From: Vibrio renipiscarius
Lineage (GTDB): Bacteria; Pseudomonadota; Gammaproteobacteria; Enterobacterales; Vibrionaceae
Direction of reading: 5' to 3'
Assembly: GCF_000827885.1 (NCBI RefSeq)
Contig: NZ_JTKH01000020.1
Span: forward strand, 45,066 to 109,065
DNA: 64,000 nt
Part shown: positions 1-10,178 of the stretch, piece by piece
How the letters are laid out: every line of letters begins with the position of its first letter
Numbering within the stretch: position 1 is the first letter of the stretch
Position numbers and translations under genes: made by a program
Notes under the pieces: model-generated
Database searches by the model: none
Told to the model about the DNA's origin: nothing
What the model saw: only the letters and a program-made list of their open reading frames with translations

Positions 1-534
1 GGCGAAAAAGCAGAAACTTTGTACTACATTGTTAAAGGTTCTGTTGCTGTACTTATTAAAGATGAAGAAGGTAAGGAGATGATCCTTTCTTACCTAAACC
101 AAGGTGATTTCATCGGTGAGCTTGGTCTATTTGAAGAAGATCAAGAGCGTACCGCTTGGGTTCGTGCTAAATCTCCTTGTGAAGTAGCAGAAATTTCATT
201 CAAGAAATTCCGCCAGTTGATTCAAGTTAACCCTGATATTCTAATGCGTCTGTCTTCACAGATGGCTCGTCGCCTTCAAGTGACTAGCCAAAAAGTAGGC
301 GACCTAGCCTTCCTAGACGTAACTGGCCGTATTGCTCAAACGCTACTTAACCTAGCAAAACAACCTGATGCGATGACTCACCCAGACGGTATGCAAATCA
401 AAATCACTCGTCAAGAAATCGGCCAAATTGTTGGCTGTTCTCGTGAGACCGTTGGTCGTATCTTGAAAATGCTAGAAGAGCAGAACCTAATCTCTGCTCA
501 CGGTAAGACTATCGTTGTATACGGTACGCGTTAA
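1..534 (+). CDS. crp: cAMP receptor protein CRP (5' end missing)
   Basis: Global transcription activator that binds cAMP and TGTGA-N6-TCACA sites. The reading frame is open from base 1, so the window starts inside the gene. About 177 of the usual 210 residues are present; compared with E. coli CRP about 33 N-terminal residues lie upstream. Visible are the cyclic-nucleotide pocket (GELGLFEE then ERTAW, with Thr where E. coli has Ser83) and the C-terminal helix-turn-helix ([19 protein letters not shown]), essentially identical to enterobacterial CRP. A strong terminator follows immediately. A good CRP-type site is seen elsewhere in the window, upstream of frdA. Family assignment is certain. Confidence 0.98.
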   Translation, partial: GEKAETLYYIVKGSVAVLIKDEEGKEMILSYLNQGDFIGELGLFEEDQERTAWVRAKSPCEVAEISFKKFRQLIQVNPDILMRLSSQMARRLQVTSQKVGDLAFLDVTGRIAQTLLNLAKQPDAMTHPDGMQIKITRQEIGQIVGCSRETVGRILKMLEEQNLISAHGKTIVVYGTR

Positions 535-559
535 TTCAATGTGAATTAAACACCGATTT

Positions 560-588
560 AAAAAGCCACCGCTTCGGTGGCTTTTTTT
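560..588 (+). terminator. Rho-independent terminator of crp
   Basis: A GCCACCG/CGGTGGC stem with a 3-nt loop, preceded by A's and followed by seven T's, 25 bp after the crp stop. The A-tract on the other side could also let it end the convergent minus-strand gene. Confidence 0.93.
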
Positions 589-602
589 GTTTTTCACTGT
601 CG

Positions 603-1400
603 TTATCGTGAATTATCCGTACTCTCAAAGATCTTATCTGCCGACGCCGCAACAAAGCCGCTATACAACATGCCATTGGGCATTGGGTATCGCTTGGCAA
701 ATTCATAAAACCCACCCGGCAATAACACAACACCATCATCAAACTCAACTTGGACTTTATCTGCCATCGTTGAAGACTGCTCGAGTAATACTTCAGGTGA
801 ACCTTTTACTTCACCACCGGCCTGATTAATCAAAAAGCCCGCCGCAGAGAGATGATCATTTACCTGTTGCACCTCATCAAACTGCTCAAGCTGATTCACG
901 TTCACCGTAAAGTGATTCGCTCCATAACCGTGCGCTGCAAGCCAGGCAGCATACTCGCTCTCTTCGGCCAACAATAAATACTCATTATGGCTTAGTTGCC
1001 AAGGCCGGCCAGCCGATAGAAAATCATCGCCTTGCATCTCTTGTTGGCTAACTTGCGCCACTAACTGCGTCACGATGTGTTGTAACCTTGGTGAACATTG
1101 CTCAACCCTCAGTTCGCTAATGAACACTTTAGGTTGTGTCGCGTCTGGATGCTCATAATGCTTGGCCACTAATTTTTTACTTTCAAAGATATAGTCACCC
1201 GCGTCTTGATAACCCAAATCAATAAAGGGTTGCGCTAAGACTTCAAGACTCACGGGGTCAAGATTGAAAGTGCGTAAGGCAATATGATCGTTAATCAATG
1301 GCTCACTTTGCTGCAAAAGTTTATGTATGTTGCCCGCAGAAGGACATAGGCGATCAATATAGTCATTCCATAACGATTCAAACAGTCGATCTGGCGTCAT
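603..1400 (-). CDS. DUF1338 family protein (HglS-like non-heme iron oxygenase)
   Basis: 265-residue protein of the DUF1338 family, whose characterised member HglS (2-oxoadipate dioxygenase/decarboxylase) makes 2-hydroxyglutarate during lysine breakdown. The family's metal ligands, two His and one Glu, are plausibly His39 (NDHIALRTF), His163 (GANHFTVNVN) and Glu233 (GGFYEFAKRYP). It lies just downstream of astD on the same strand, separated by a terminator, so it is probably a separate unit that still sits in an amino-acid catabolism neighbourhood. The stop overlaps the region after the crp terminator. Family membership is clear; the substrate is inferred, because proteins of this length have not all been tested. 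Confidence 0.8.
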   Translation of the reverse strand: MTPDRLFESLWNDYIDRLCPSAGNIHKLLQQSEPLINDHIALRTFNLDPVSLEVLAQPFIDLGYQDAGDYIFESKKLVAKHYEHPDATQPKVFISELRVEQCSPRLQHIVTQLVAQVSQQEMQGDDFLSAGRPWQLSHNEYLLLAEESEYAAWLAAHGYGANHFTVNVNQLEQFDEVQQVNDHLSAAGFLINQAGGEVKGSPEVLLEQSSTMADKVQVEFDDGVVLLPGGFYEFAKRYPMPNGMLYSGFVAASADKIFESTDNSR

Positions 1401-1462
1401 GATGCCTCCTTGGCATTGTTTTTATCTCTGTATTCTCAGTTAGGATTATTAGTGTAGTTAAA

Positions 1463-1500
1463 GAAAAGGCCAGTGGAGCAATTTCTCTGGCCTTTCTTTT
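1463..1500 (-). terminator. Terminator downstream of astD
   Basis: AAAGGCCAG...CTGGCCTTT inverted repeat with an adjoining T-rich tract when read on the minus strand, just after the astD stop and before the DUF1338 gene. Confidence 0.8.
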
Positions 1501-1510
1501 CTCGTGGATT

Positions 1511-2968
1511 TTAGAGGGATAATCCGGGACTCAACGTCTCTGGTAATTCGGTTTCTCGCCCCTCGATGGACGCCATAGGATAAGCGCAGTAATCCGCCGC
1601 ATAGTAGGCACTTGGCCTTAAGTTACCCGATGCACCAGGCCCGCCAAATGGCGCATCACCGCTGGCTCCCGTTAATGGGCGGTTTCGATTTACAATACCC
1701 GCTCGGATGTGGTCAACAAAATACGCCCACTCGCTGTCTTGGGTCGTCACGAGACCAGCCGATAAACCAAACCGAGTCTCATTGGCTAATTCAACCGCCT
1801 GTTCAAATGTTTGATAACGAATGACTTGCAGTAATGGGCCAAAATATTCTTCATCAGGCAGTTCACGAATAGCGCTCACATCAATGATACCTGGAGAGAC
1901 AAACGCCGCTTTTCCCGCCTTTGCTTCAAGCAGGCTTTGCCCCCCTAATGATTGCAAATGCGCCTGAGCGGCTAAAATACCTTGTGCAGCCTCGAGTGAA
2001 ATTTGTGGCCCCATAAAGGGTGCAGGTGTGGCAAAGGGATCCCCCATAACGATGTTTTTCGTCGCACGCAGTAACTTAGCCAGCAGCACATCACCGTTGT
2101 CACCTGGTGGCAAATAAAGCCGACGTGCGCAGGTGCATCGCTGCCCTGCACTAATAAAAGCGGATTGGATGATGGTGTACACCGCCGCATCCACGTCCCC
2201 GTAATGAGGCGATATCACCAGCGGGTTATTACCGCCCATTTCTAGAGCCAACATTTTATCGGGCTGGCCAGCAAACTGGCGATGTAGAAGGTGCCCCGTA
2301 TTCGCGCTGCCGGTAAATAACAAGCCATCAATGCCTTTGGACTCGGCTAAAGCGACGCCCGTTGCTCGCCCCCCTTGCACTAAGTTGATCACTCCGTCCG
2401 GTACACCCGCTTGTTGCCACAGCTTTATTGCAAGCTCGCCCATCACCGGAGTTTGCTCTGACGGTTTGAAGACCACGACATTACCCGCCAACAAAGCGGG
2501 GACGATGTGACCATTCGGTAGGTGCGCAGGAAAATTATACGGACCAAATACGGCCATAACGCCCAGCGGTCGGTGGCGCAAAACGATTTGATTCCCCGCC
2601 GCCTCGCGCTGCTTCTGCCCTGTTCGCTCATGATAAGCCGCGATGGATAAGGCAACCTTGCCCGCCATCGCGGCCGCTTCGGTACGTGCTTCCCACATCG
2701 GTTTGCCGGTTTCTTTGGCGATCACTTCCGCAATCGACTCCGCCTGCTGCTTAACCAACTCAGCAAAACGCAGTACCAGCGCTTCACGCTCAGCAAAGGT
2801 TGTTTTTTTCCAGGTCAGAAAGGCACTGTGAGCAGCAGCGACCGCGGCATCGACTTGCGCCACACTGGCACTGTCGCTTTGCCAAATTACCTCATCGTTA
2901 TAAGGGCTGATGGAATTCATCGGTTCACCCTGCCCGACCACCCATTCTCCTGCGATCCACTGTGACAT
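1511..2968 (-). CDS. astD: N-succinylglutamate 5-semialdehyde dehydrogenase
   Basis: Fourth step of the arginine succinyltransferase (AST) pathway: NAD-dependent oxidation of N-succinylglutamate semialdehyde to N-succinylglutamate, in the cytosol. Aldehyde dehydrogenase fold with the nucleotide loop ([12 protein letters not shown]), catalytic Glu in LEMGGNNPL and the catalytic Cys in [11 protein letters not shown]. 485 residues, the normal length for AstD. I choose the second of two close ATGs, because AAGGA lies 6 bases before it. It follows astA by about 50 bp, so argD(astC)-astA-astD is very likely one operon. astB and astE are not in this window. Confidence 0.95.
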   Translation of the reverse strand: MSQWIAGEWVVGQGEPMNSISPYNDEVIWQSDSASVAQVDAAVAAAHSAFLTWKKTTFAEREALVLRFAELVKQQAESIAEVIAKETGKPMWEARTEAAAMAGKVALSIAAYHERTGQKQREAAGNQIVLRHRPLGVMAVFGPYNFPAHLPNGHIVPALLAGNVVVFKPSEQTPVMGELAIKLWQQAGVPDGVINLVQGGRATGVALAESKGIDGLLFTGSANTGHLLHRQFAGQPDKMLALEMGGNNPLVISPHYGDVDAAVYTIIQSAFISAGQRCTCARRLYLPPGDNGDVLLAKLLRATKNIVMGDPFATPAPFMGPQISLEAAQGILAAQAHLQSLGGQSLLEAKAGKAAFVSPGIIDVSAIRELPDEEYFGPLLQVIRYQTFEQAVELANETRFGLSAGLVTTQDSEWAYFVDHIRAGIVNRNRPLTGASGDAPFGGPGASGNLRPSAYYAADYCAYPMASIEGRETELPETLSPGLSL

Positions 2969-3019
2969 AATCATTCCTTTTCAGTTTATGATCCGTTATC
3001 CAATAAGAGCCCGTGATCG

Positions 3020-4039
3020 TTACAGAGGCAACAATCGAACGTTATCGCCTTGCTTCACTTGCAGAGCTTCCGCCACGTCATTCGTTATGATCACCGTATC
3101 GCTTGCTTGATCAAACGCCGCTTTCACCGCCACAGCACGAAAATCTTCAAACAAGGTATTACTGATCAGAAAATCTTGTGAACTGGCATGGTCGGCGATA
3201 TGCACTTTTCCGCGAAACGAATGACGCACCGATTCGATATTTTCTCGATCACACTCCACGCTAGGGCCACCATCAAAAATGTCGACATAATTACGGCAGG
3301 TGAAACCTTCTTTTTCTAATAAGCGTAAGGCGGGCTTGGTGTTGTCGTGCACCTGACCGATTACCGCTTGTGCTTCTTTACTCAGTAAATTGACGTAGAT
3401 CGGCAGCTTTGGCATCAGGTCGGCAATGAAACCCTTTTTGCCAATCCCAGTAAGATAATCGGCTAAGGTAAATTCTATCGAAAAGAAGTGTTCTTGCAGC
3501 CATTGCCAGAAGGGAGAATTCCCCTCTTCGTCGGACACACCACGCATTTCAGCAAATACCGTTTTAGAAAAACGATGTGGGTGCTCTGCCATCATCAGAA
3601 AACGGCATTTCGACATCAATCGGCCATTATTGCCGCCACGAAATTTAGGGCGTAAGAACAAGGTGCAGATTTCACTGCAACCTGTGTAGTTATTGCCGAA
3701 GGTCAACAGCTTAACTACATTGTTAACACCGAGTTTGGGAGAGGAATGAACAATCGTACTAATGTGATAAGAATAAAAAGGCACATCCCAACCAATGGCA
3801 GCCTCAATGCCGGTGCAACCAGCCACTTCTCCGCTATCACGGTCAAAGCCAACCATCAGGTAACCTTCATCACCCGGTGCCGTCACATTCGGTTTAGCAA
3901 AACTGTATTCAGAGTGAGTAATTCGATTAGTCAGCAGTTCTTCATTCACCGGCAGTGAGGTGAAACCGTGACCGGATTCCACCGCACAGGCATGAAGCGC
4001 ATCATAATCTGACATTGAGATAGGACGAACAACCAGCAT
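3020..4039 (-). CDS. astA: Arginine N-succinyltransferase
   Basis: First step of the AST pathway: transfers succinyl from succinyl-CoA to arginine. The 339-residue protein starts MLVVRPIS and has the AstA landmarks GHGFTSLP near residue 25, a GNAT-like core, FLRPKFRGGNNGRL in the CoA-binding region and the C-terminal HSFRGKV/ALQVKQGDNVRLLPL segment. The second ATG is chosen, because AGGAGG then lies at proper distance; an ATG two codons upstream is possible. It sits between argD/astC (54 bp upstream) and astD. Confidence 0.95.
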   Translation of the reverse strand: MLVVRPISMSDYDALHACAVESGHGFTSLPVNEELLTNRITHSEYSFAKPNVTAPGDEGYLMVGFDRDSGEVAGCTGIEAAIGWDVPFYSYHISTIVHSSPKLGVNNVVKLLTFGNNYTGCSEICTLFLRPKFRGGNNGRLMSKCRFLMMAEHPHRFSKTVFAEMRGVSDEEGNSPFWQWLQEHFFSIEFTLADYLTGIGKKGFIADLMPKLPIYVNLLSKEAQAVIGQVHDNTKPALRLLEKEGFTCRNYVDIFDGGPSVECDRENIESVRHSFRGKVHIADHASSQDFLISNTLFEDFRAVAVKAAFDQASDTVIITNDVAEALQVKQGDNVRLLPL

Positions 4040-4099
4040 CGACATTCCCTCCTGATGCTTGTGAGGTTAGCCAGATGGCCAACCTCATCTATTGCGATA

Positions 4100-5314
4100 T
4101 TATTGAGCGAGTGAAGCAATCGCCTTCTCCAGCTTTTCTAATCCTTGAGCAATATCTTGATGACTAATCACCAGTGACGGCGTGAAACGTACCACGTTTG
4201 GCCCCGCCACCAACACCATCAATCCTTGTTCACCGGCGGCGACGAGCACATCACGAGCTCGGCCTTGCCACTGCTCGTTGAGCGCAGCACCAAGGAGTAA
4301 CCCCTTGCCACGAATCTCGCTAAAGATGGCGTACTTATCATTAATTTTAGCCAATCCCTGACGAAATAACGCTTCACGTTCCGCCACACCCGCCAACGTT
4401 TCAGGTTGGCTAACCACATCCACGACCGCTTCCGCCACGGCACAAGCCAGCGGATTGCCCCCATAGGTTGAACCATGAGTGCCGACTTTAAGATGCTCAG
4501 CCAGTTTATTGGTTGTCAGCATTGCGCCAATCGGAAAACCGCCGCCAAGCGACTTTGCTGTGCTCAAAATATCGGGCGTGATTCCTAACCCTTGGTAAGC
4601 GTAAAAATGCCCTGTGCGTCCATTACCGGTTTGCACTTCATCAAAAATCAGGAGAGCATTATGCTGCTGGCATACTTCACGAACCGCTTGAATGAACTCA
4701 TCGCTCGGTTCAATAATGCCACCTTCTCCCTGCAAAGGCTCCATCATGATCGCACAAGTACGCCCAGATACATGCTGACGTAACGCTTCCACATCGTTGT
4801 AGGGTAAGTGCGTAATATCGCCGGGTTTTGGGCCAAATCCATCCGAATAGGCTTCTTGTCCGCCCACTGTAACCGTGAAGAAAGTACGGCCATGAAAGCC
4901 CTGTTTGAATGCGATAATTTCTGATTTTTCTGCGCCGTAGACATCCGCAGAATAGCGACGAGCCAATTTCAAGGCCGCTTCATTCGCTTCGGCGCCAGAG
5001 TTGGCAAAGAAGACTTTGTCGGCAAAGCATAAATCCGTTAGCTTTTTCGCTAAACGCAGCGCAGGCTCATTCGTCATGACATTACTAAGATGCCACAATT
5101 TTTGTCCTTGCTCCGTCAATGCCGCCACCATTGCTGGGTGGCAATGACCTAAACAACTCACCGCAATACCGCCGGCAAAATCGATATATTCGTTACATTC
5201 TTGATCCCAAACGCGACTGCCCTCACCTTTTACAGGGATCATCTCCATCGGGCTATAACAAGGCACCATCACCTCATCAAACCAACCACGTTGCACTTTC
5301 ATCTCTTCCATCAT
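4100..5314 (-). CDS. argD: Acetylornithine/succinylornithine aminotransferase
   Basis: PLP-dependent class III aminotransferase of about 404 residues. ArgD makes N-acetylornithine in arginine synthesis and AstC removes the amino group of succinylornithine in catabolism; one enzyme can do both. Seen here: [11 protein letters not shown], the PLP lysine in [15 protein letters not shown], and [16 protein letters not shown]. First gene of argD-astA-astD, so its context is catabolic, yet it is the only such aminotransferase in a window that also carries argCBGH and argE, and a possible ArgR box lies upstream. I read it as a dual-purpose argD/astC. The start is set by AAGGA seven bases before ATG; an upstream in-frame ATG exists. 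Confidence 0.93.
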   Translation of the reverse strand: MMEEMKVQRGWFDEVMVPCYSPMEMIPVKGEGSRVWDQECNEYIDFAGGIAVSCLGHCHPAMVAALTEQGQKLWHLSNVMTNEPALRLAKKLTDLCFADKVFFANSGAEANEAALKLARRYSADVYGAEKSEIIAFKQGFHGRTFFTVTVGGQEAYSDGFGPKPGDITHLPYNDVEALRQHVSGRTCAIMMEPLQGEGGIIEPSDEFIQAVREVCQQHNALLIFDEVQTGNGRTGHFYAYQGLGITPDILSTAKSLGGGFPIGAMLTTNKLAEHLKVGTHGSTYGGNPLACAVAEAVVDVVSQPETLAGVAEREALFRQGLAKINDKYAIFSEIRGKGLLLGAALNEQWQGRARDVLVAAGEQGLMVLVAGPNVVRFTPSLVISHQDIAQGLEKLEKAIASLAQ

Positions 5315-5504
5315 CGTACATTCCTTCTCCACGACCGTGTGCCAATACAGGTTCGCCTAGCGACTCTTACTACTATCAATAAGTATAGAAATAAGTATTT
5401 ATATTGCACATCGACTCACACAGCATAGTATTTACATTTAATTAACCATTTCAATAGTGATTTATTCTTTCTTACCACCACTGGGAATATAAAAAAGCAC
5501 TAAA

Positions 5505-5522
5505 GATGATTAAATATTCAAT
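5505..5522. promoter_or_regulatory. Possible ArgR box upstream of argD/astC
   Basis: The core TGATTAAATATTCA (5507-5520) differs from the ARG-box consensus TGAAT-W4-ATTCA at one base, the same deviation as the box between argC and argE. It lies about 190 bp before argD in a 430-bp gene-free stretch (5315-5750) that otherwise shows only AT-rich sequence and a small GTGATCCATCAC palindrome near 5681. ArgR control of argD is established in other gamma-proteobacteria; here it is inferred. Confidence 0.5.
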
Positions 5523-5750
5523 TTAGATAAGAGCACTTTTCTCGCACCATTGCCATAGATATTTTATTTAGCGATGAATAAAGTACTGAGAGTTGAAGAC
5601 TAAGAGATTTTCAAAATGCACAGACGCATAAAAACGCACAAAAGGCATTATTGTGATGGTAGGAATGAATGTTAAGAAAGGTGATCCATCACTGTATTCG
5701 GTCGTCATAATAAAACGATGGAATCAGTGCATAGAAAGGTGGTGCGTAAA

Positions 5751-6329
5751 CTAGCGAGAAAGAAAATTGGCTAAGAGTTGATGCCCTTGCTCCGTCTTAA
5801 TCGATTCAGGGTGAAATTGAACCGCATCAATGGGTAAGGTTTTATGTTGGTAGCCCATGATCTCATCCATTGTCCCGTCGTCACACTCTGTCCAAGCGGT
5901 TAATTCAAAACACTCCGGTAGCGAGTCCTTCTGAACAACAAGAGAGTGGTAACGCGTCACGGTCAACGGGTTATTGAGATCTTTAAATACACTACGTCCG
6001 GTGTGGCGAATTGGAGAGGTTTTTCCATGCATCACTTGTCGTGCTCGCACCACTTCTGCACCGAATACCTGCGCAATGGCTTGATGACCAAGACAAACGC
6101 CTAAAATTGGCAGTTTACCGGCAAAGTGTTCAATCGCGGCTAATGAGATGCCCGCTTCGTTGGGCGTGCATGGCCCAGGAGAAATAACGAGATGCGTGGG
6201 TTGCAGCGCTTCAATGCCTGCTAAATCAATTTTATCGTTTCGCACCACCTGTACTTCAGCGCCAAGTTCGCAAAAATATTGATATAGGTTATAGGTAAAC
6301 GAATCGTAGTTATCGATGATCAGCAACAT
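5751..6329 (-). CDS. pabA: Aminodeoxychorismate/anthranilate synthase glutamine amidotransferase
   Basis: Class I glutamine amidotransferase subunit that feeds ammonia to PabB for p-aminobenzoate (folate) synthesis; TrpG is its close relative. 192 residues starting [19 protein letters not shown]. The catalytic Cys is in [11 protein letters not shown] and the His/Glu pair in VQFHPES. The adjacency to argD matches the pabA-argD neighbourhood of E. coli, which supports pabA over trpG. A longer in-frame start exists seven codons upstream, but the MLLIIDNY start matches the family. Confidence 0.9.
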   Translation of the reverse strand: MLLIIDNYDSFTYNLYQYFCELGAEVQVVRNDKIDLAGIEALQPTHLVISPGPCTPNEAGISLAAIEHFAGKLPILGVCLGHQAIAQVFGAEVVRARQVMHGKTSPIRHTGRSVFKDLNNPLTVTRYHSLVVQKDSLPECFELTAWTECDDGTMDEIMGYQHKTLPIDAVQFHPESIKTEQGHQLLANFLSR

Positions 6330-6454
6330 AACAGAAATACAGCTCTCCACTTATTGGAGGCGTATTGTGCAATAGTGCGCCACAAAGGCAAAGGAAAAGT
6401 TGTGCTTGCCCCCTTAAGATCGAGAGCGTCAAAGCGTATTTTAAATGACCGCTT

Positions 6455-6486
6455 CAATAAAAAAGGCCAGCAATAGGCTGGCCTCA
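6455..6486 (-). terminator. Terminator of trpS
   Basis: Perfect GGCCAGC/GCTGGCC stem with a 5-nt loop, followed on the minus strand by TTTTTTATT, just beyond the trpS stop. Confidence 0.9.
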
Positions 6487-6516
6487 ATCATGAATGCTTG
6501 ATGATGTTATATCGGC

Positions 6517-7533
6517 CTATGGGCGAGTAACGAAACCAACCGCTTCATACACTTTCTTCAATGTCACCGCCGCGCGAGCAGAGGCCTTTTCAGCACCTTG
6601 CTTCATCACTTGATCCATATATGCACGATCCGCACGAATACGGTGGTATTCCGCTTGAATAGGCTCCAGCATCGTAACGAGTGCTTCGCCCACATCTTTC
6701 TTAAATGGACCGTACATTTCTACGCCTTGGTATTTCGCTTCAATTTCAGTAAAGCTCATACCGGTTGCCGCAGAGTACAGGCTCATCAAGTTAGAGATAC
6801 CCGCTTTGTTTTCCCAATCGCTGGCAATGCGTGGTGGGGTTTCAGCATCCGTTTGCGCTTTGTTGATCTTCTTAAGAATCGACTTAGGATCTTCAAGCAA
6901 AGTGATCACGTTCTTACGGTTATCATCTGACTTCGACATCTTCTTCGTCGCATCTTGCAGGCTCATTACACGTGCATTCACTTGTGGAATGTACGGTTCT
7001 GGCACTTGGAAGATCGGCGCTTCTGGGCAGTAGATGTTGTTAAAACGCGTCGCGATATCACGCGCTAACTCTAGATGCTGCTTCTGGTCGTTGCCCACTG
7101 GCACTTGATGCGCGCCGTACAACAGAATGTCCGCAGCCATTAGGACTGGATAACCAAATAGGCCAGCATTAACATCGTTCGCATAACGCGCTGACTTATC
7201 TTTAAACTGAGTCATACGGCTCAGTTCGCCCATTTGGGTGTAGCAGTTAAGAAGCCAACCAAGTTGAGCATGCTCTGGTACATGTGACTGAACAAATAGC
7301 GTGCTCTTCTGTGGATCAACACCAACAGCAAGACAGATTGCTAATGCGTCTAACGTTGCTTCATGCAAAGCTTTCGGGTCTTGACGAACCGTAATCGCAT
7401 GAAGGTCAACCACGCAGTATTGGCAATCGTAATCATCTTGCATCTGTTGCCATTGACGTAGAGCACCCAAGTAGTTACCGATACTTAGTTCACCTGATGG
7501 TTGAACGCCACTCAATACGATGGGCTTGCTCAT
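6517..7533 (-). CDS. trpS: Tryptophanyl-tRNA synthetase
   Basis: Class Ic aminoacyl-tRNA synthetase charging tRNA-Trp. 338 residues, the bacterial standard. The HIGH-type signature appears as [13 protein letters not shown] near residues 12-24, the tryptophan pocket as VDLHAIT and [12 protein letters not shown], and KMSKS is perfect (KKMSKSDDN, about residue 197). It follows gph on the same strand but a terminator lies between, so it probably has its own promoter in 7534-7567. Confidence 0.98.
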   Translation of the reverse strand: MSKPIVLSGVQPSGELSIGNYLGALRQWQQMQDDYDCQYCVVDLHAITVRQDPKALHEATLDALAICLAVGVDPQKSTLFVQSHVPEHAQLGWLLNCYTQMGELSRMTQFKDKSARYANDVNAGLFGYPVLMAADILLYGAHQVPVGNDQKQHLELARDIATRFNNIYCPEAPIFQVPEPYIPQVNARVMSLQDATKKMSKSDDNRKNVITLLEDPKSILKKINKAQTDAETPPRIASDWENKAGISNLMSLYSAATGMSFTEIEAKYQGVEMYGPFKKDVGEALVTMLEPIQAEYHRIRADRAYMDQVMKQGAEKASARAAVTLKKVYEAVGFVTRP

Positions 7534-7564
7534 GGATGGATTCCTTTGAATTCTTAATTAGATA

Positions 7565-7608
7565 AAATAGAAAAAACCGCCTTATTTCTCATTAGGTTAA
7601 TGGCGGTG
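7565..7608 (-). terminator. Terminator between gph and trpS
   Basis: ACCGCC(ATTA)...(TAA)GGCGGT inverted repeat followed on the minus strand by TTTTTTCTATTTT, ending the rpe-gph unit ahead of trpS. Confidence 0.85.
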
Positions 7609-7714
7609 GTAGCAAGGCAAGCAATTGATGCCCCTACAACGTCCAAAAACCCAATCAGATGCGGTTTTCTCAGTGTACTCATTGATGAGTATTTTGGAAG
7701 ATCTTTTGTTGCGC

Positions 7715-8395
7715 TTAAGCGGAAACAGCGATCACTTCGAGTAATTCAGCGATATTGTCTGCGACAAAATCAGGCTCAGAAACCGAAATCGCTTCACCGT
7801 GGTTGTAACCGTACGTCAGGCCAAACGAATGACAACCGGCGTTTTTCGCCGCAAGAATGTCATTTTTCGAATCACCAACCATCAGCATTTCACTCGGTGT
7901 ACAGCCATGTTTCTCCATTAGCCAGTTAAGCGCGACAGGGTTTGGTTTACGCTCAGGGAAGGCATCGCCCCCCAAGACATCACTAAAATATTTTGCAATG
8001 TCGTGTTTAGCCAATACATCTGGAACAAATTTCGATGGCTTGTTGGTCACCAATGCTAAGGTAAAACCGGCTTGTTGCAGTTCTGCTAACGTCTCTTTTA
8101 CCGCAGGGTACAGATGACTTAGCTTGTGACCACTTTTCTCATAAAAGTCATCAAACAGCACTCGACCTTGCGCCAGCAACTCAGGGCTTAATTCTGGATT
8201 GATCGTGAGGCTTTGGCTAAGAGCACGACCAATTAAGATATCTGCGCCATTGCCCACATAGTCTCGAACAAGCTCTTCGCTCACAGAGGCAAAACCAAGC
8301 GCTTGTACCGCTTGATCGGCCGCGACGGCCAGATCAGGTACGCTGTCTAGTAAGGTGCCATCAAGATCAAAAGCGATCAGTTTTAATTCTTTCAT
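7715..8395 (-). CDS. gph: Phosphoglycolate phosphatase
   Basis: HAD-superfamily phosphatase that removes 2-phosphoglycolate, for example from repair of oxidised DNA ends. 226 residues starting MKELKLIAFDLDGTLLDS (HAD motif I, nucleophile Asp10), with motif II in LVTNKPSK, motif III lysine in RKPNP and motif IV in GDSKNDI. ATG chosen over an upstream TTG because AGGAAAGAG precedes it. It follows rpe by 24 bp; the rpe-gph-trpS order is conserved in gamma-proteobacteria. Confidence 0.95.
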   Translation of the reverse strand: MKELKLIAFDLDGTLLDSVPDLAVAADQAVQALGFASVSEELVRDYVGNGADILIGRALSQSLTINPELSPELLAQGRVLFDDFYEKSGHKLSHLYPAVKETLAELQQAGFTLALVTNKPSKFVPDVLAKHDIAKYFSDVLGGDAFPERKPNPVALNWLMEKHGCTPSEMLMVGDSKNDILAAKNAGCHSFGLTYGYNHGEAISVSEPDFVADNIAELLEVIAVSA

Positions 8396-8419
8396 GCTCT
8401 TTCCTACTGCTGGGGTCAA

Positions 8420-9091
8420 TTACTTCGCTTTCGCTAGTTCTGCGCGCATTTCATCGATCACTTGCTTGTAATCCGGCTGACTGAAGATAGCCGAACCCGC
8501 AACGAACATATCCGCGCCCGCTTCCGCGATTTCACGAATGTTGTCGACTTTCACGCCGCCATCGATCTCTAGACGAATATCGCGACCAGATTCATCGATC
8601 ATTTTGCGCACAGCGCGCAGTTTATCCAGAGTATTTGGGATGAAAGATTGACCACCGAAGCCTGGGTTCACCGACATCAATAAGATCATATCCACCTTAT
8701 CCATGATGTATTCAAGGTGTGCCAGAGGCGTTGCAGGGTTTAGAACCACGCCGGCTTTACAGCCGTGCTCTTTGATCAGTTGCAGAGTACGATCAACGTG
8801 ATCAGACGCTTCAATGTGGAAAGTGATCATGCTCGCGCCTGCTTTCGCAAAGTCAGGAACGATGCTATCAACCGGTTTCACCATCAGGTGGACATCGATT
8901 GGCGCAGTAATGCCGTAGTCACGTAGCGCTTTACACACTGGCGCACCAAAAGTCAGGTTTGGCACATAGTGGTTGTCCATAACATCGAAGTGCACAACAT
9001 CAGCCCCTGCTGCGAGTACTTTCTCTACGTCTTCACCAAGACGAGCAAAATCTGCAGACAGAATCGACGGAGCGATAAGGAAATCTTTCAT
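8420..9091 (-). CDS. rpe: Ribulose-phosphate 3-epimerase
   Basis: Interconverts ribulose 5-phosphate and xylulose 5-phosphate in the pentose phosphate pathway. 223-residue TIM barrel starting with [16 protein letters not shown]; metal-binding VHFDVMD and DVHLMV, the [10 protein letters not shown] phosphate loop, and IDGGV/VAGSAIF near the C-terminus are all present. It sits between dam and gph as in E. coli (dam-rpe-gph-trpS). Confidence 0.98.
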   Translation of the reverse strand: MKDFLIAPSILSADFARLGEDVEKVLAAGADVVHFDVMDNHYVPNLTFGAPVCKALRDYGITAPIDVHLMVKPVDSIVPDFAKAGASMITFHIEASDHVDRTLQLIKEHGCKAGVVLNPATPLAHLEYIMDKVDMILLMSVNPGFGGQSFIPNTLDKLRAVRKMIDESGRDIRLEIDGGVKVDNIREIAEAGADMFVAGSAIFSQPDYKQVIDEMRAELAKAK

Positions 9092-9194
9092 ACCTGACCT
9101 CTATAATAATTAGCATCATTGCGTAAATTTGGCGCAATTCTACCGAAGCGATCAGGCAGATGATAGAGGTATTAAAAGAAATGTGTGGTCGAGC

Positions 9195-10049
9195 TTATTC
9201 GCCGCTATTTTCCGAACCCAGTTCGATATGGCTGTCAGCACGAAACAGAGCCAGCAGTTCATCCACTTTATTGCGACCAGCGCCATTACGGCTAATGGTG
9301 CGTTTTACTTTCACCACATTCAGCTCAGCACCATGATAAAGGCGACGTGTCAGCGTCGTATCATGGTTAGAAATAAGCACTGGAATACCGCGTTGTTTCG
9401 CGGCCGTTTCGGCAACATTAGCCAGCGCCGCTTGATCATCTAACGAGAAACCATTGCCCGCGTACGAAGTGAAATTTGCAGTACTGGAAAGTGGTGCATA
9501 GGGAGGATCACAGTAAACCACGCTGCCCTTGCGCGCGCGTTTAAAGGTCTCTTGGTACCCTTCACAAACAAAAGTGGCTTTCTTGGCTTTTTCAGCGAAA
9601 AACTCCAACTCTTTTTCTGGGAAATACGGTTTTTTATACGAACCAAACGGCACGTTGAAGCCGCCTTTTTTGTTATAACGGCATAGACCATTAAAACCAA
9701 AACGATTCATGTATAGGAAGGCCAGTGAACGATACATCACATCATCAGTTTGGTTAAACTGCGCGCGTACATCCAAGTAAAATTCTTTGCGGTTGTTTTC
9801 AGCCACAAACCAGCGCTTCGCTTCGTTGATGTAATCTTCTGGATCATCTTTAAGAAGATTGTAGAGGTTAATCAAATCTGGGTTGATGTCGGCCAATAAA
9901 TATTGGTCATAGTCGGTGTTCAAGAAAACCGAACCTGCGCCAACAAACGGTTCTACCAACTTGCGTGCTTCAGGCAGATGACGCTGAATGTCTTCAACTA
10001 ATCCGTATTTTCCACCAGCCCATTTAAGGAAGGCACGCTGCTTTTTCAT
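9195..10049 (-). CDS. dam: DNA adenine methylase Dam (GATC)
   Basis: Class alpha N6-adenine methyltransferase that methylates GATC and controls mismatch repair and replication timing. 284 residues, starting MKKQRAFLKWAGGKY, with the AdoMet loop FVGAGSVF at 35-42 and the catalytic DPPY at 181-184. The C-terminal FRADSHIELGSENSGE tail is acidic. Flanked by damX upstream and rpe downstream, the normal order. Dam is essential in V. cholerae because of chromosome 2 replication (established elsewhere). Confidence 0.98.
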   Translation of the reverse strand: MKKQRAFLKWAGGKYGLVEDIQRHLPEARKLVEPFVGAGSVFLNTDYDQYLLADINPDLINLYNLLKDDPEDYINEAKRWFVAENNRKEFYLDVRAQFNQTDDVMYRSLAFLYMNRFGFNGLCRYNKKGGFNVPFGSYKKPYFPEKELEFFAEKAKKATFVCEGYQETFKRARKGSVVYCDPPYAPLSSTANFTSYAGNGFSLDDQAALANVAETAAKQRGIPVLISNHDTTLTRRLYHGAELNVVKVKRTISRNGAGRNKVDELLALFRADSHIELGSENSGE

Positions 10050-10178
10050 TGACTGCTCTATTTATCTTATCAACCACAAATTAAGGGGGCGGAATGTAAC
10101 ATATTTAACGCCATACCCAAAGCGATTGGCGTACTCAATTGGACTGAGCGACGAGAAAGTCACTCCGTCAGCATAGAA

